Origin: Ascidia mentula
Lineage: Eukaryota > Chordata > Ascidiacea > Phlebobranchia > Ascidiidae
Length of the DNA stretch: 64,000 nt
NCBI GenBank assembly: GCA_947561715.1
Contig: OX387201.1
Location: 21,032,001-21,096,000 of the forward strand
Direction: 5' to 3'
In this document: in pieces, positions 23,879 through 35,296 of the stretch
Layout of the letters: every line of letters begins with the position of its first letter
How positions within the stretch are numbered: the stretch's first letter is position 1
Made by a program: the position numbers and the translations under genes
The notes under the pieces: generated by a model
Database searches by the model: none
What the model was told of the DNA's origin: nothing
The model's input: the letters and a program-made list of their open reading frames with translations, nothing else

Positions 23879-24465
23879 TGTTCAGGCTCAGCACGTTGAA
23901 ATAAAAAAGTTATGCCTACATAAAAATGCCAGTATGTATTAACATGATAACGGTATATGATAAGTTATCACCATTTCAACGCCAGGATATACTATGGGTT
24001 ACATCATTTTGCTGCGTATAAGTTTCTGTATATACGCTGCAGTCACATTCCAACAGTATACAATACGTGGTGACTACACTTGATAAAGAAATCAATGTTT
24101 TTGATTAGCTAATTAACTTTAATTGTTGTAATAAATAACTAAGTACTTGCTGGAATAATTTAATCAACTACTGCTGTGAGTAACATATAAGATTTAACAT
24201 ACAAATTCTTGTTCAAATACAACAGCTATGCACGCATACACAACCGTACATAAAACTATGAGTCTCCACCATGGCTACTTGCTTGACGTCACACATGATT
24301 TACCAACTTCTCGCTTTCAACTCATTTTAACGCTGCGCGATTAAAACAATTGATTGCAAAGCGAAACCGACTGCTGTTACGTCATGAGAAATGACTGTGG
24401 CTGATTAGATAGGTGTCGCTGGAGAGCATATCGAATGAAAACTTCGGTTAAATCACCCGAGTCAT
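23879..24465. other. Intergenic, nothing recognised
   Basis: This lies upstream of the protease gene. A signal-peptide exon was looked for on the minus strand and not found in an obvious form. Confidence 0.35.
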
Positions 24466-24540
24466 GCAAACAAAAAAAGCGATCGGGATTCGTCCCCAGG
24501 ATCTCGTGGGTTCGAATCTCGGTGTGGAAACAAATAAGTA
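24466..24540 (+). mobile_element. tRNA-derived SINE, family A, copy
   Basis: GCGATCGGGATTCGTCCCCA is followed by the box B GGGTTCGAATCTC and GGTGTGGAAAC. It matches the copies at 8.2 and 62.9 kb and the inverted copy at 29.4 kb. Confidence 0.6.
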
Positions 24541-24827
24541 AATGAACATATTCCAGTGCGACGCATTTGGAGATATTCACAGTACTTGTGACGCACTGAT
24601 TATTGTGAAAGGCTGGGATTAAATTTACCCGACGCTTTTGGAAATTGAAATGAATGCACCAGGGCGTCCCGACGAACAGTTTGAGAACCATTGAATTACA
24701 TCCTTGAATTCCAACGTTGGTAAGTTGATTGATCGCAAATATAATCATAAAATGTGATGTTTATATTTGACCTCCACATACAACTCAAATAGTGTCTGTG
24801 TGGCTGGTTGGTCGACCAGACCGTCGT

Positions 24828-24895
24828 CAGTCATCAAATACACTGATGAGACCCAATAGGTCGAAACCGTGTGCACAACTGTCTGCAGATAACTG
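24828..24895 (+). ncRNA. Hammerhead-ribozyme-like motif (type I layout), copy 1
   Basis: CTGATGA (24843-24849) is followed by a 4-bp stem II, GACC/GGTC (24850-24853 and 24859-24862), with loop CAATA. GAAA then follows (24863-24866), which completes the hammerhead core. A possible cleavage triplet GTC lies at 24881-24883 after a weak, mismatched stem III. Stem I could form from CA/TG next to the core plus an outer CAGT/ACTG helix (24828-24831 with 24892-24895) across an internal loop. This is the arrangement of the small type I hammerheads found in Penelope-like elements and some SINEs. Stem III pairing is poor, so activity is uncertain. Confidence 0.55.
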
Positions 24896-24899
24896 GTTA

Positions 24900-26841
24900 T
24901 CTTAAAAGTTAACTCCACAAATGTAGCGCAAAAGAACCTGCGATCACTCGTTTGACGTTTTCTTTCCAAGTTTTCACGCTTTATTATATCACGTATTCAT
25001 TTACGCCACGTTTTTTCACCTCTTATTCTTAAACCTTCCACCTACTTAATTAAATGTTTTTATGTTAATTTATATTTTAATTCACGTGATTGTCTCGAAC
25101 GCACCAGTCACCGTACGTTGATTTTATATCGCAGCGCTAACTCCCTCTCTCTCACGTGACACCGTTGGGCCAATGACGAGTGATATAAAAGATAGAAACG
25201 GGACTAACGCGAGACTCTGAAAGAGGACTGCCAGGCTGCTTTGTAGATCGTTATTCGCCTGCTTGTATTTTAAAGTTTTATGAACAAGATTTAATCTGAT
25301 CGGAAAACCGTTGTGCTGGAACAGGCTTGTGGTGAGTCGGTAATACAGCGTCCTGAGGACCTTGGAAAGCGTTTGGTTTAAGAAGCGTAACACAAATACG
25401 AAAAATCAACATTTTCTACAAAACGTTTCCGCATAACGTTTTCTCAGTTCAATATGAAAGTAGACCCCTGTCCAACTCACAATAAGCCAGAGTTTCGGGT
25501 TTTCTTTACCGATTGCTCGCGAAGTCAGCAAAAAAACAATCTTAGTAACAAATACTAACCCTTACAAATCTTCAGTGAATCAGCAAACTACTACACACTT
25601 AAACAACTGAATGCTGGTTGCGAGGAGAGGGTGTGTTTAGTTTCAGTGGGTCGTAACCGTTACATTTTGCATAGTAGTTGAGGCGTAACTTGAAACGTAC
25701 AGTCTATGTTTCGCGTTAAGGGAAGGTTCCGCAATCTTCGGACACAAAATTCTTTTTTATTTCTGTTTGGAAAATGTATTGATATTGAAAAAAAAACAGA
25801 TGAAATTATGGTCTTACGAAAATTCCTAAATTTTTATGGCGTCAGAAAACGGCCCCTGAAGCACAACCTTTTCTGATCATCAAAAAAACACTGACGTCAT
25901 TATTTTAACAAATTGGGAAATCCCCTATCTGTCCAGTGCCAAGTCACGTTTTTAGGAAAAAATGGAAACTCAGAAAAACAAATGAATGATGACTTTTCAG
26001 CTAAGCGTCGCAGAGAGTTCACCAGCGGAGTTTAATTCCAATGCTGTGAAAGCTTTTGTGTATTACCTGACGTGCGAAAGTTTGTTTTCACGTTAATTTT
26101 AAATTTATATCAAGATTTATCATCATGTTTTTGTGTGGTCTGTTTTAGAATTAGTTGTTAGATAGGTAAGCCCCCAGATTGGTTGTTTCTGACAAATTCT
26201 TGCAGGCAGTTTTTGCGTTTGGCAGTATTTCATATTTGACCACTTTTTCGATCACTTTACTTATATTTTTATTTGACTCTGTAATTATTACGAACAACTC
26301 TGTAACTTCTTCTTGTTTTCCATGGTTGTCTGTAATGCACTAACATATGAAAAAAACGTTGCGATCGTCTGCACAATTAATGATCGCCAAAAACAAAATC
26401 CGCGCAAAAAAACAAACTTTCCAATCCGGGATCCATCCATGAATTAATTGCTGTGGTTTGTCTTTTTTTATATTTTATCTCAACCCCGTTGTAAAAGGTT
26501 ATTAATTTTAATACAAAACCGATGGTGCATTTTTTGTCAACAAGATTTTGTAGGAATTTCTTAAATACGTGGGACAAAACTTTCTATGCATCCACTTTCG
26601 GTGGTTATACTTGGTACAGTGACAAGCACCTCAATATTATTCCATGTAAATGGACAACTGTATACAGGTTTGTTGAAGCTTATATGCAAAAATCTTCTGC
26701 ATTTCTTTTTTTAGCTTTTTAATGCATTTTTATTTAGTTAATTTTAGTTGTTGGCAACAGATAACACAAAAAATGTGGACATGTTTGTTGAAGATAGAAG
26801 TAGAAATTATTAGTTGTTGTAAACCTGTTTGCTTTGTTCAG
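24900..26841. other. Intergenic, no gene recognised
   Basis: Several short frames occur on both strands, but none shows domain motifs or paired splice sites. The missing first exon of the XDH-like fragment would be expected in this interval and was not found. Confidence 0.35.
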
Positions 26842-27891
26842 TTGATGATGTGGATCCCATGATGAGCCTGAACTCATGGCTCCGATCACAACCAGGACTC
26901 ACTGGAACAAAAGTGATGTGTTATGAGGGAGGATGTGGATGTTGCGTGGTTGCCATGGAGAAAACTCCTGGAAAGATAGAAGCTGTAAACTCGGTGAATG
27001 TTGAAAATTAAACTCTATGTCCTGGTTTGTTGTTTAATCATAACTGATATGCAGATGCTTCCTATTCATCAACTAATTTTACTGTGTTTGACATAAAAAT
27101 GCACATAAAAAAAAATTTTATGTATTGACAAACGTATTTAGTGCCTCAGCCTGCTTGCTTCAGTGGACGGGTGCAGAGTAACAACTGTGGAAGGACTTGG
27201 GTCACGAAGAGATGGCTACAATACAATACAAACTCGTGTAGCTGAGTTCGATGGTTCACAGTGTGGTTATTGCACTCCTGGCTTCGTCATGAATATGTAC
27301 AGGTTCGCTTATAAATTAGAATACACAGAGAATTTGTGGTGGGTTATTCAGAGTATGTTTTTCTGGCCTTTCAAACACAACTGTGCTTATTATATTAAAT
27401 CATTGCAGTATATGCTTGGTTATTTGTAGTTGCCAATAAAACCATAAAGTAACCCTCTCGTCTTTTTAGCCTTTTATCAGAAGATCCAACTCCAACCGAG
27501 CAAAGATAGTTTTGATGGAGACATTTGTCGTTGTACAGGATATCGTCCCATACTTGATGCAATGAAATCTTCTGCAACAGATGCTGACCCAAAACTGCTG
27601 GAAAAATGTTCAGACATTGAGGTACAACATGCAATAAAATGTACAAACTTCCTGATTCCTTTTCTGTTACCAACAAATACTTGAATTAAACAACATTGTA
27701 TCTCAAGAAATGTTCAACAGTTTTTGTTTCTTAGGACCTTAAAAAGGTCAGGTTAGTGCAACTAAAAGCAACCAGGCTTAAATTATTTAATGGTGGAACT
27801 TCATGGATCCGACCAACTTCGTTTAATGATTTATTTGCAGTTCTCAAATCCCAACCGACTGCTCAAATAGTTTGTGGAAACACCGCTTCTG
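26842..27891 (+). pseudogene. Xanthine dehydrogenase/aldehyde oxidase 5' fragment (2Fe-2S domains and start of FAD domain)
   Basis: Four exons: 26842-26993, 27142-27302, 27470-27621, 27735-27891. Exon 1 has the ferredoxin-type cluster motif TGTKVMCYEGGCGCCVV. Exon 2 has SVDGCRVTTVEGLG and QCGYCTPGFVMNMY of the second 2Fe-2S domain. Exon 3 has DGDICRCTGYRPILDA. Exon 4 begins the FAD domain with FNGGTSWIRPTSFNDLF and QIVCGNTASG. Exon 3 starts in the frame MYSLLSEDPTPTEQ but must shift frame before DSFDGDICRC (about 27,505). The molybdenum-binding two thirds of the enzyme is absent, and after exon 4 the sequence gives way to a stray WDR24 exon. The family oxidises purines or aldehydes. This copy is truncated and frameshifted. 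XDH versus AOX cannot be settled from the fragment. Confidence 0.8.
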
Positions 27892-28328
27892 GTAAGTCTG
27901 ATAAGACAAATTTATGTTATTTTGTTTGTGATCTCATGATGATCCATGGGAAAATACTTGAACCTATAGTATGTGTTAAAATGAAGGCAAAAATGAGGTA
28001 CAATAAGTTTGGGGTCAAAACAAAGCTGTGATAATGATTAAAGTAATTGTGGTTATAATTCAACTTGCATTTACAATGTCAGAAGTTGACCCAAACTTTG
28101 ATTTGTTTGTGGTAAGAATTTCTCACCCTATATCATCCTGAGTATTCAGGCAACTGTTTGTTTGAACAACAAACATCAATAAGTTTATATTGTAACATGT
28201 TGCTAGTCATCACCCAATAAAATCATACAGTTGACATAATTCACTAAGCCTAACATTTGACATGATCACAGTACCTGGTCATCAACATGTTTGTCCTAAC
28301 ACATAATTAGCATTTTTTTTAATTTCAG

Positions 28329-28516
28329 GGCTTGAACATGAGTTGACATGGGTTGGAGTCCTGTGGATGTAAACTTGACCGCAACTGCTGCTACTAATGA
28401 AGCGGTTGTAGCTTGGGATTTAAACACTTCTGGCTTGCTATATTGTCTGAATGTTGGTCACATGGTCACGAAAGTGTCACAACTCTCATGGAAATCTTTC
28501 GCTGAGTGGATCACAG
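28329..28516 (+). pseudogene. Stray broken copy of WDR24 exon 2
   Basis: This aligns with 36,712-36,917: GGTTGGAGTCCTGTGGATG, then ACTGCTGCTACTAATGAAGC, then TAGCTTGGGATTTAAACAC. It keeps an acceptor-like AG before and a CAG|GT after. A deletion at its start turns the Cys-Ser-Asp stretch into a stop (ATGAGTTGACATGG). It lies on the same strand as WDR24, 8.4 kb upstream, with no other WDR24 exon near it. Notably it retains AGTGGATCACAG (SGSQ), which the main copy has lost. Confidence 0.85.
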
Positions 28517-28828
28517 GTTGGTGGATTTTAGATGATCGTGTGATAACGAGTTTCCATACTGGGATCTGTCGCGGGCATAAGACGTGCATATAAGATATAT
28601 ATGTTTGGGCAAAATAATGGCAAAACGGGGGTTGGGTTATCAAAATAAGGTTTCAAAAATGCACTAAACCTGCTTAAATTTCAAATATATAATGAAGTGC
28701 AGTGTTCTGACTTTAAACAGAATCGGTCCAAATACAAAACAAGCACTAAATGTGTTTCTTCCTTACAAGCAGTAAAGAGCCATAATAATCCATGAGAACT
28801 GCAGACACTTGCACACAATATTTCATCC

Positions 28829-28994
28829 TATAAGGTCTCATAAGTGCAGTTTGGTGTGACTGTGGCACTGGGCTACCTTGTAGACTACCATGCACACTTA
28901 CACCACAGACACCACGAAGTTAAAATCTGTGTCCCTGACAGTATCCAAGCTGCCCCAGTGCCACAGTCACCAGCTGCACTGATAAGACTTTATA
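28829..28994. mobile_element. Short inverted-repeat element (MITE-like hairpin)
   Basis: The ends TATAAGGTCTCATAAGTGCAG and CTGCACTGATAAGACTTTATA pair at 18 of 21 positions. Further in, GACTGTGGCACTGGG pairs perfectly with CCCAGTGCCACAGTC. The element is 166 bp with no coding capacity. A TA at each outer edge would fit a TA target duplication, but this is weak evidence. Confidence 0.6.
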
Positions 28995-29366
28995 AATTGA
29001 AACAGTGCGTGCATGTATTCGCAGATCTAACACACATCCATAATTACTGTACTAACCAGTACATATCAACCTAGTTTATTTTTACATTCAACTTGCCGCA
29101 CATTTATCATATATTGCCAGAGTTGCGTCATCAATTCTAATTGGTCTCAAAAGAAACAGCGACATTATTATATAAACAGGTGTGTGATTGCTAGCGACGT
29201 TGTTACAATCTGAGTGGAGCGCATTCCACGTACGATATTCGGGTTAGGTCTGACTCATCCCTGTGTATATGCACTTATTTAAACTAACCCGGTATCCAAC
29301 CACTGCTAATTTCGTCATCAATGAAACAAATACGTCACGAAAATGGGAATTTAATGAAAAACAGCT

Positions 29367-29440
29367 GCTGATTTTTTGCCACACTGGGTTTCGAACCCTG
29401 ACTCTCCTTGCCATGAATCCCGATCAGGCTTTTTGTGCTT
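29367..29440 (-). mobile_element. tRNA-derived SINE, family A, inverted copy
   Basis: On the minus strand: GCCTGATCGGGATTCATGGC, box B GGGTTCGAAACCC, GTGTGGCAAAAAA. It lies about 40 bp before the first recognisable ANKAR exon. Confidence 0.6.
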
Positions 29441-29480
29441 AATATAACGTCGAGCGCCTTCACCAATGTTGTTGAAACAG

Positions 29481-32400
29481 GGACAACGCTACACCACTGC
29501 TCGTTGCTGCCTCAAGTGGAGCGCTCGATTGCCTCAAATTTCTCATCAAGTCTGGCGCCATCGTGCGATCGCGTGACGTCAACAATGACGGTCCCGTGCA
29601 AAGAGCATCCCTCAGTTACCACACTGACGTCATCAAATATTTGATTAGTTTGGAGGGGAGGAAGGATGGTGATGACGAGGAAAGTTTAAACGTGTGGCCA
29701 TCTTTGGTTGGTGAGTGACGTCATTGTTGCGTAATAGCACCAGGATTACGTACTGAAATTACGCTGAAGATGCTTTTTGCGTATATGCGTATGTATTTGT
29801 GAATTTATTAGCAGGGCGGATGACTCTTTAAGGAACTTTGGTTCCATCGGTTGATGTTGTAATTTTGAGAAAATTTTGTTTATTTTCGAAATAAGTCGGA
29901 AACTCTGTGTGTGGAAAATGTGACAATTTATTTATTTATTATTCCCTAACATTATTGCAACCTCACAAAAAACAAATTCTCTATTTAAGAAATGCTGGAA
30001 TTCCGATTCGTTTCCCGCCAAGACGCTTCGCTTCGTTGCCTCGAGGTTCTGCTTCATCGCACACCGACTTACTGGCGCCCTCTGTTGGCAGCTGATGCAG
30101 TTCCTCCTCTTGTTAATTTGCTCCGGAGCGCGAGATGAAGACCCAAGTCAGGAACCATGTCCCTTGATTCTGGTTCGTTTTTAACTGTGGTCAATGTGGG
30201 CACATGTTTTTCGTCGGATAAATTAAATTTAAAGCTATCCCGGCGACTGTGCGTGGTGTTCGCCCGGATGTTTCGTCACTGGCCCCAAAAGCTGCACGGA
30301 TGAGACCTAATGGTCGAAACACCCACTAAACCTGACTGGCACTCACTAAAAGACGTGTGTTGTTTGCCGCTAAATGTCGCTGCAACGTTTTTATTCCCGC
30401 AATAAGCTTCGTTAAATCTTTACGCGGATGCACTGAGTGTGTGTTTGTGGTTGGCGTCCAAGTTGTAACTCCAGAAATCCCAAACCATCGAACTTTGTGG
30501 TCGAGGACTCAGTGAACATTTGTGTTGAAGGTTTAGGGAAGGATTTGGAAGACGAGACAACTTCTCCCTTAAGATCACTCGCTTGTTCTGTTATTTGCCT
30601 CATGTCGGAACAGGATGACGTCAGAGTTGAGATTGCGAACGCTGGCGCGATTCCAAGTAGGTGTTAAGTCACGTGGTTAATATTTCACTTTTGTCAGGAT
30701 AGAAATCGTAGTTGAATACCTGTTCAGTATTTTTTTGAAAATCACGTAAAAACGTAAAAGAAATTCTGTGTCTGACTCGGAAACCCTCATGATTTTATCG
30801 GTGCTATTTTATGTATCACGTTTTCTGTTCAGGTCTGCAGTAACTTTGCGTAAAAATTATGTAATTTGTGCAATGTCTGCTTATCGTACAGCATTTGATT
30901 AAGTTAAGTGTAAAATATATTGAATATGCCGTCGATTGGTCAGACTTGTTTCTTTTCAATCGGGGACTATTTTTCGCAGCTCTTATTTCTCTGTTAAAAC
31001 CCATGGCATCCCACGATCTTGATCCGGAGCACCAGGATCTGGAATCTACGGATGAGAGATGCGAGATTCAATCGCGTTCCTCCGTCGTTCTCTCGGATCT
31101 CGCTCACGTGGATGACAACGCGTCACGCATCGTCGCACATGGTGGTATCCGGCCGTTAGTTGAACTCCTCCAAGTTGACGTGAGTCAGAAATAACAGGAG
31201 GGGAATTCTGGATTAAATTTATTGCAGTTGGTTTAAAACCGATGCCTCACGTCCGTCGTAAACTTCCCATGGGATTTAAGGTAATTGTAACTTTCCAGCT
31301 TGTATTGTTCCAGGTTGTGGATGTGCTTGTCAACGTCATCAACACCCTGGCTTCACTCTGTCGGGGAGACACGAGTGGTGCGGGCGACATCCAGCGGAGA
31401 ATTATGGAGTGTGGAGCTTCCGGGTTCCTGGTTGATTTTCTCACGGTGAAGGACGATTCGCTTCAGACGGCGACTGCTGACGCGATTGCCGCTGTTTGCG
31501 ATGACAACCAGGTATAACGGGTGTGGGGATGAAGCTTGTTGTGAATTGTGACCTAAATATTAATCCACACTTGTGGGATTTTGAACCTGTTGAAGAACTG
31601 AATATTTTCAGTCAAGAAGTGAAGTCGTTGTTTATATTGCTTGCAGTAATCATTTTGTTTGGCCGGTGTTACTTTTGCAAAAGATTTACTGAAATATTAA
31701 AATTGGTCTTTTTTGTTGTTTCCTGAATGTCAGAAAGTTAAAAATTTAACCAAAGATTTTACACAGAACGAGTTTGTTCAAATCGGAGTGTTAGCGCCGC
31801 TGGTGGCGATATTGCGAGGACATTGCATTCCCGCTCAGATGAAAGCTGCGCTTGCTGTTGGATGCATCACTAGAGGGAACCAGGGAGCCCAACACGAGGC
31901 GTCGTTAGAAAAAGCTCCGACCGCTCTCTGTCGTCTGTTTCATGTAAGTAGAGAATGAAGTTACAAAAATCAAGTTTGTCAAGTTTGAAGAAATTTCTCA
32001 TTAAAACCTTGTGACTTTTAGTGGAACTCTTTTATGGCATTTTTTGATTTTTCCTTTCCATTTTGCAAAAAAAGACATTAATCAACCCAATGTAAAGATT
32101 TACATCAACTTTTATTTTCGTAACAGATTTGGTCGGATGAGGTGAAGGAACGCGGGGCATGCGCACTGTGGTCGTTGGCCGGTCACCACCCTGAGCAGCA
32201 GAGAGCAATTGCTTGCAGAATCGGGACGAGTCAAATCATTGACATGTTACTCAGCAAATCCGACACGCTTCAGTTGATCGGTAAAAAGTTGCTTTATTTC
32301 TGATATTTGAAATAAAACAAACGAATAATATTAAAAACAAAACAGTGTATGTCGGTAAAACAAAATGACTTCAGGAAACACAAGATCCCAATCAGTGGAA

Positions 32401-34699
32401 GTTGTCGCTAAAAAGATTCTTCGCGGAGTATTTTAGCAAAACGATTTTATGATGTCAATGGCTGGAATGGAATTGACTCGTTTGTAGGTTGCCAGGAGGT
32501 GGCAGCATGGAGCTGAAAAAGTTCATCGAGTCAGGCGCGTTTGTCACGCGACAACACTATCCCTCCGCTCATCCGGTTGCTCAGGTTGGAGAAAACCAGT
32601 CGGAAATTTGTCATGGGAACACTGGATGCTATTAACAAGATGTGCATTGGTGCGTGACAATTTTTCCTTCCTCTGTAACGTGCATTTCAGGTATTATAAT
32701 AACGACAATGGCTGCGCGTGAAGCTTTTTTGTTTTCTAAAGCATTAGAGGGAGCTTGAACGTCTGGTGTTGGTTTTTAGCAATTAGAAAATATTGGTTTC
32801 GTTCAGAATGCAATATTTTGTGTTTGTAAAATCAGTGAATTTCCTAAAGTTTGTTTTTGATAAATTTGTTTATTATTATTTCACTTTATTTTCACATCGG
32901 TCCAGGTGTAGCCCACATAAACAACAAGAACTCTCAACTCACAATTGCCGAAGAGGGCGCCATTGAGCTGCTGGTCAACAGAGTGTGGAAAACGTCACGT
33001 GACGAGAAGATGCAGGTGACGCGATGCCAGAAATTACGTCATAGAGTAGCCATTAAACAAAAGATGTTTGTTCTAAAGGTAGATCTTCTCCATTGTTTAT
33101 CGTGTCTTGTTAGCGGTTGTCAGGAGAACGAAGACAAACTGAACGAATTGGACGGATTCGGATTCGAAATTATTCTGCAAGTCTGCAACTCGCCCAGTAT
33201 GGTGGGTTTGTTGTAAAACCTTTGTGACGTAATAAAGAATGCTCAATATATAGTACCGGGTGGGTAATCCCCACCTCTACTACTTGTTTCTCACAACTCC
33301 TGTTGAATCTGCGAAGCTTGCTTTAAGCCAGGGTATTTACTTTCTATTGAAATTTACGTACAAATAATTGGCGATAAAGTTAATTGCGCGTGCAAGTTTG
33401 TGTGTGAACAAATTGGACGTAATTTTTACTAACAATTGTTTTGTTCTTTCTAAGGCGGTGAAATTACAAGCAGTATCCGCACTAACCATATTCGCATTCA
33501 ATCGAATCCAACAACAACAACGGATTTCACGCTTGGGTGGTTTGAGCCTCATAACGTTTGAGGATTTATTTCGGTGCAAGGATCCGATTTTTGAAACTAC
33601 CGCAGCTTTTCAGGTAAAGTTGGAAAGAAATATCTTGTATCTGAGAAAGCTTTGTGAGCTGAATTAAAACCTCATGCAATAATATAAACCTTGTGGTTTA
33701 TGTGGGACGAAAGCGTGAAGGAAGTGGTTTTAAGTTATAGCAGTTGTGTATTTAACAGCTGGTTGTTCTTGCTCGCATCATAACAAACACTTCCCTTGTC
33801 GAATCTTCCGCTAGAGGCGTCATTACGCTCGTCAACTTCCTCGATGACGTAGTGGCAATGGCCGGTGCGTGTTGAAATATATAATCGACTTTTTGGGTGA
33901 TTTGTGGTTTCACATGAAAGAAAGATGACGTAATGATGACGTATTACAGCGGATTATCTTGCGTCACTCGCCCACACGAGGGCGGGCGTTCCTGAAGCCA
34001 TCGTCACTTGCGGCGCTGTGGAGAATCTCCTTGGTGAAGTGAAGTCGGAGAATCAGTTGGTGTGACAAACTGCTGCCCAGGCATTAGGTTGGTTGTCTAT
34101 ATATGATTTCTATGGAGTTGTCGGGTGACAAAGTAACGTGAGATTGTTTAGGAAAACATGCACTTGGTTTCCCTATTACCTTATGTATTATATTGACATT
34201 TATCTATTTCCACGTGGTTTAAACTTGATGATGACGTTTTTAGGATATTTATCTTTCAACCGAACGGCGAGCAGAGAGTTGATGACGTCATGCAGAGCGA
34301 CTGAAGGCCTTTATGTCACTCTTACAGATAATTTGGGTGAAGATGGAAAAGTGTCTGATGAGTTTGTAGCCGAGTTTAAACGACAGGCGACCATCGGTTT
34401 GCCGATTGTTAAAGAAAAGAGGAGTAAGTTCGTTACAATTTGTGTTAACTTTCATGCAGCAAAAGTTCTGGGGTTTATTTCAATCATAAAAATATCAACC
34501 TTTGTTTATTCAGGGCCGTCAAGACCTCAAACAGCGCAAACGAGGGGAAACACCTTACATGTTAACGGGTAGGAAATGCCTCGTAGTGTACGTTAAAATA
34601 CAGGAACACTGAAATGTGGATTTTTTCAGAGCTGCTCGCCGGACGATGAGAGCACGTTCGATTTCCCCGGCCAACAGAAAAGTTTCTACAAACAAATAA
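29481..34699 (+). CDS. ANKAR-like ankyrin and armadillo repeat protein, 5'-truncated, three in-frame TGA codons
   Basis: Exons: 29481-29710 (ankyrin repeats, TPLLVAASSGALDCLKFLI), 29990-30172, about 30455-30656, 30980-31179, 31314-31511, 31734-31943, 32127-32280, 32488-32649, 32906-33015, 33079-33201, 33455-33613, 33759-33864, 33950-34087, 34244-34423, 34514-34568, 34628-34699. Order and motifs follow vertebrate ANKAR as I recall it: RACALWSLAGHHPEQQ-like, PPLIRLLR, SALTIFAFNRIQQ, ASLAHTRAGVPEAI, ALGYLSFNRTA, then a basic tail. Phases agree from about 29,990 to the stop, apart from the exon at 30,455, whose acceptor is uncertain. TGA codons interrupt the frame at 30136-30138, 32514-32516 and 34063-34065. 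No TAA, TAG or frameshift was found. Exons for the long N-terminal part of ANKAR were not seen. One intron (33016-33078) is only 63 nt. ANKAR's function is poorly known. This is either a decaying copy or a gene with nonsense alleles. Confidence 0.8.
30297..30323 (+). ncRNA. Hammerhead-like motif, degenerate copy 2
   Basis: CGGATGA (one of the invariant bases changed) is followed by stem II GACC/GGTC with loop TAAT, then GAAAC. The same core-plus-stem-II layout occurs at 24,843. ACACC after the core could pair with GGTGT at 30,255-30,259, but no good stem I is visible. It lies in an ANKAR intron and is probably inactive. Confidence 0.35.
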
Positions 34700-34700
34700 A
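34695..34700 (+). terminator. Poly(A) signal overlapping the ANKAR stop codon
   Basis: AATAAA at 34695-34700 contains the TAA stop of the last ANKAR exon and is followed by a U/GU-rich stretch. If used, the 3' UTR would be only about 15-30 nt. Confidence 0.5.
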
Positions 34701-35296
34701 ACTTTTCTGTTCCTTTGTTTTACTTATTTTAGAACAACAGTTTCCTGTTTTTCTTTTCTTGTCAGGTTCAAAACATTGTATGCAGTTGCGCGACAAGTTC
34801 GTGTAGTTTGTAAATATTTCACTGTGAAAAATTGTATGCTTCCTGTATTATGTGAAATATTGTTAGATGCTGTTTTTTTATGTTCTTGCATTTACTTTTG
34901 AAGTGACACGTTTTGTGAGATTTATAAAACTGTGAACATCCCAGATTCTTCCACTGATGTAACATTTTTTTACTCATAATTGCATCGTGTGTACTTAGTA
35001 AAGAATGTTTGACAAAGTTAGACATATGCATATTTAACTTAAATTTTTGTAGAAATCGAGTAGCTTTACTACAATAAATTGTTGGCTTCCAACCGAATAT
35101 TTGTAAAATAGAATATTGCTCGTTCATGCAAAATGTATATCAACTTTATTCAATCTGTCTATTTTGTGTGTACAAAAAAATTAGGTAATTATTGCCAGTC
35201 AGCAATCAGCATTAGAAAAGTTAATGTTCTGGTTGCGGTTGCGAGGATAAAATCGCTGTTCGTGTTGGAAAATCACTGAAGCGTGCAAGAGACGAG
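34701..35296. other. Intergenic between ANKAR and WDR24, nothing recognised
   Basis: A minus-strand 102-codon frame (34,819-35,127) has no motif. No other structure was seen before the target duplication of the hAT-like element. Confidence 0.35.
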
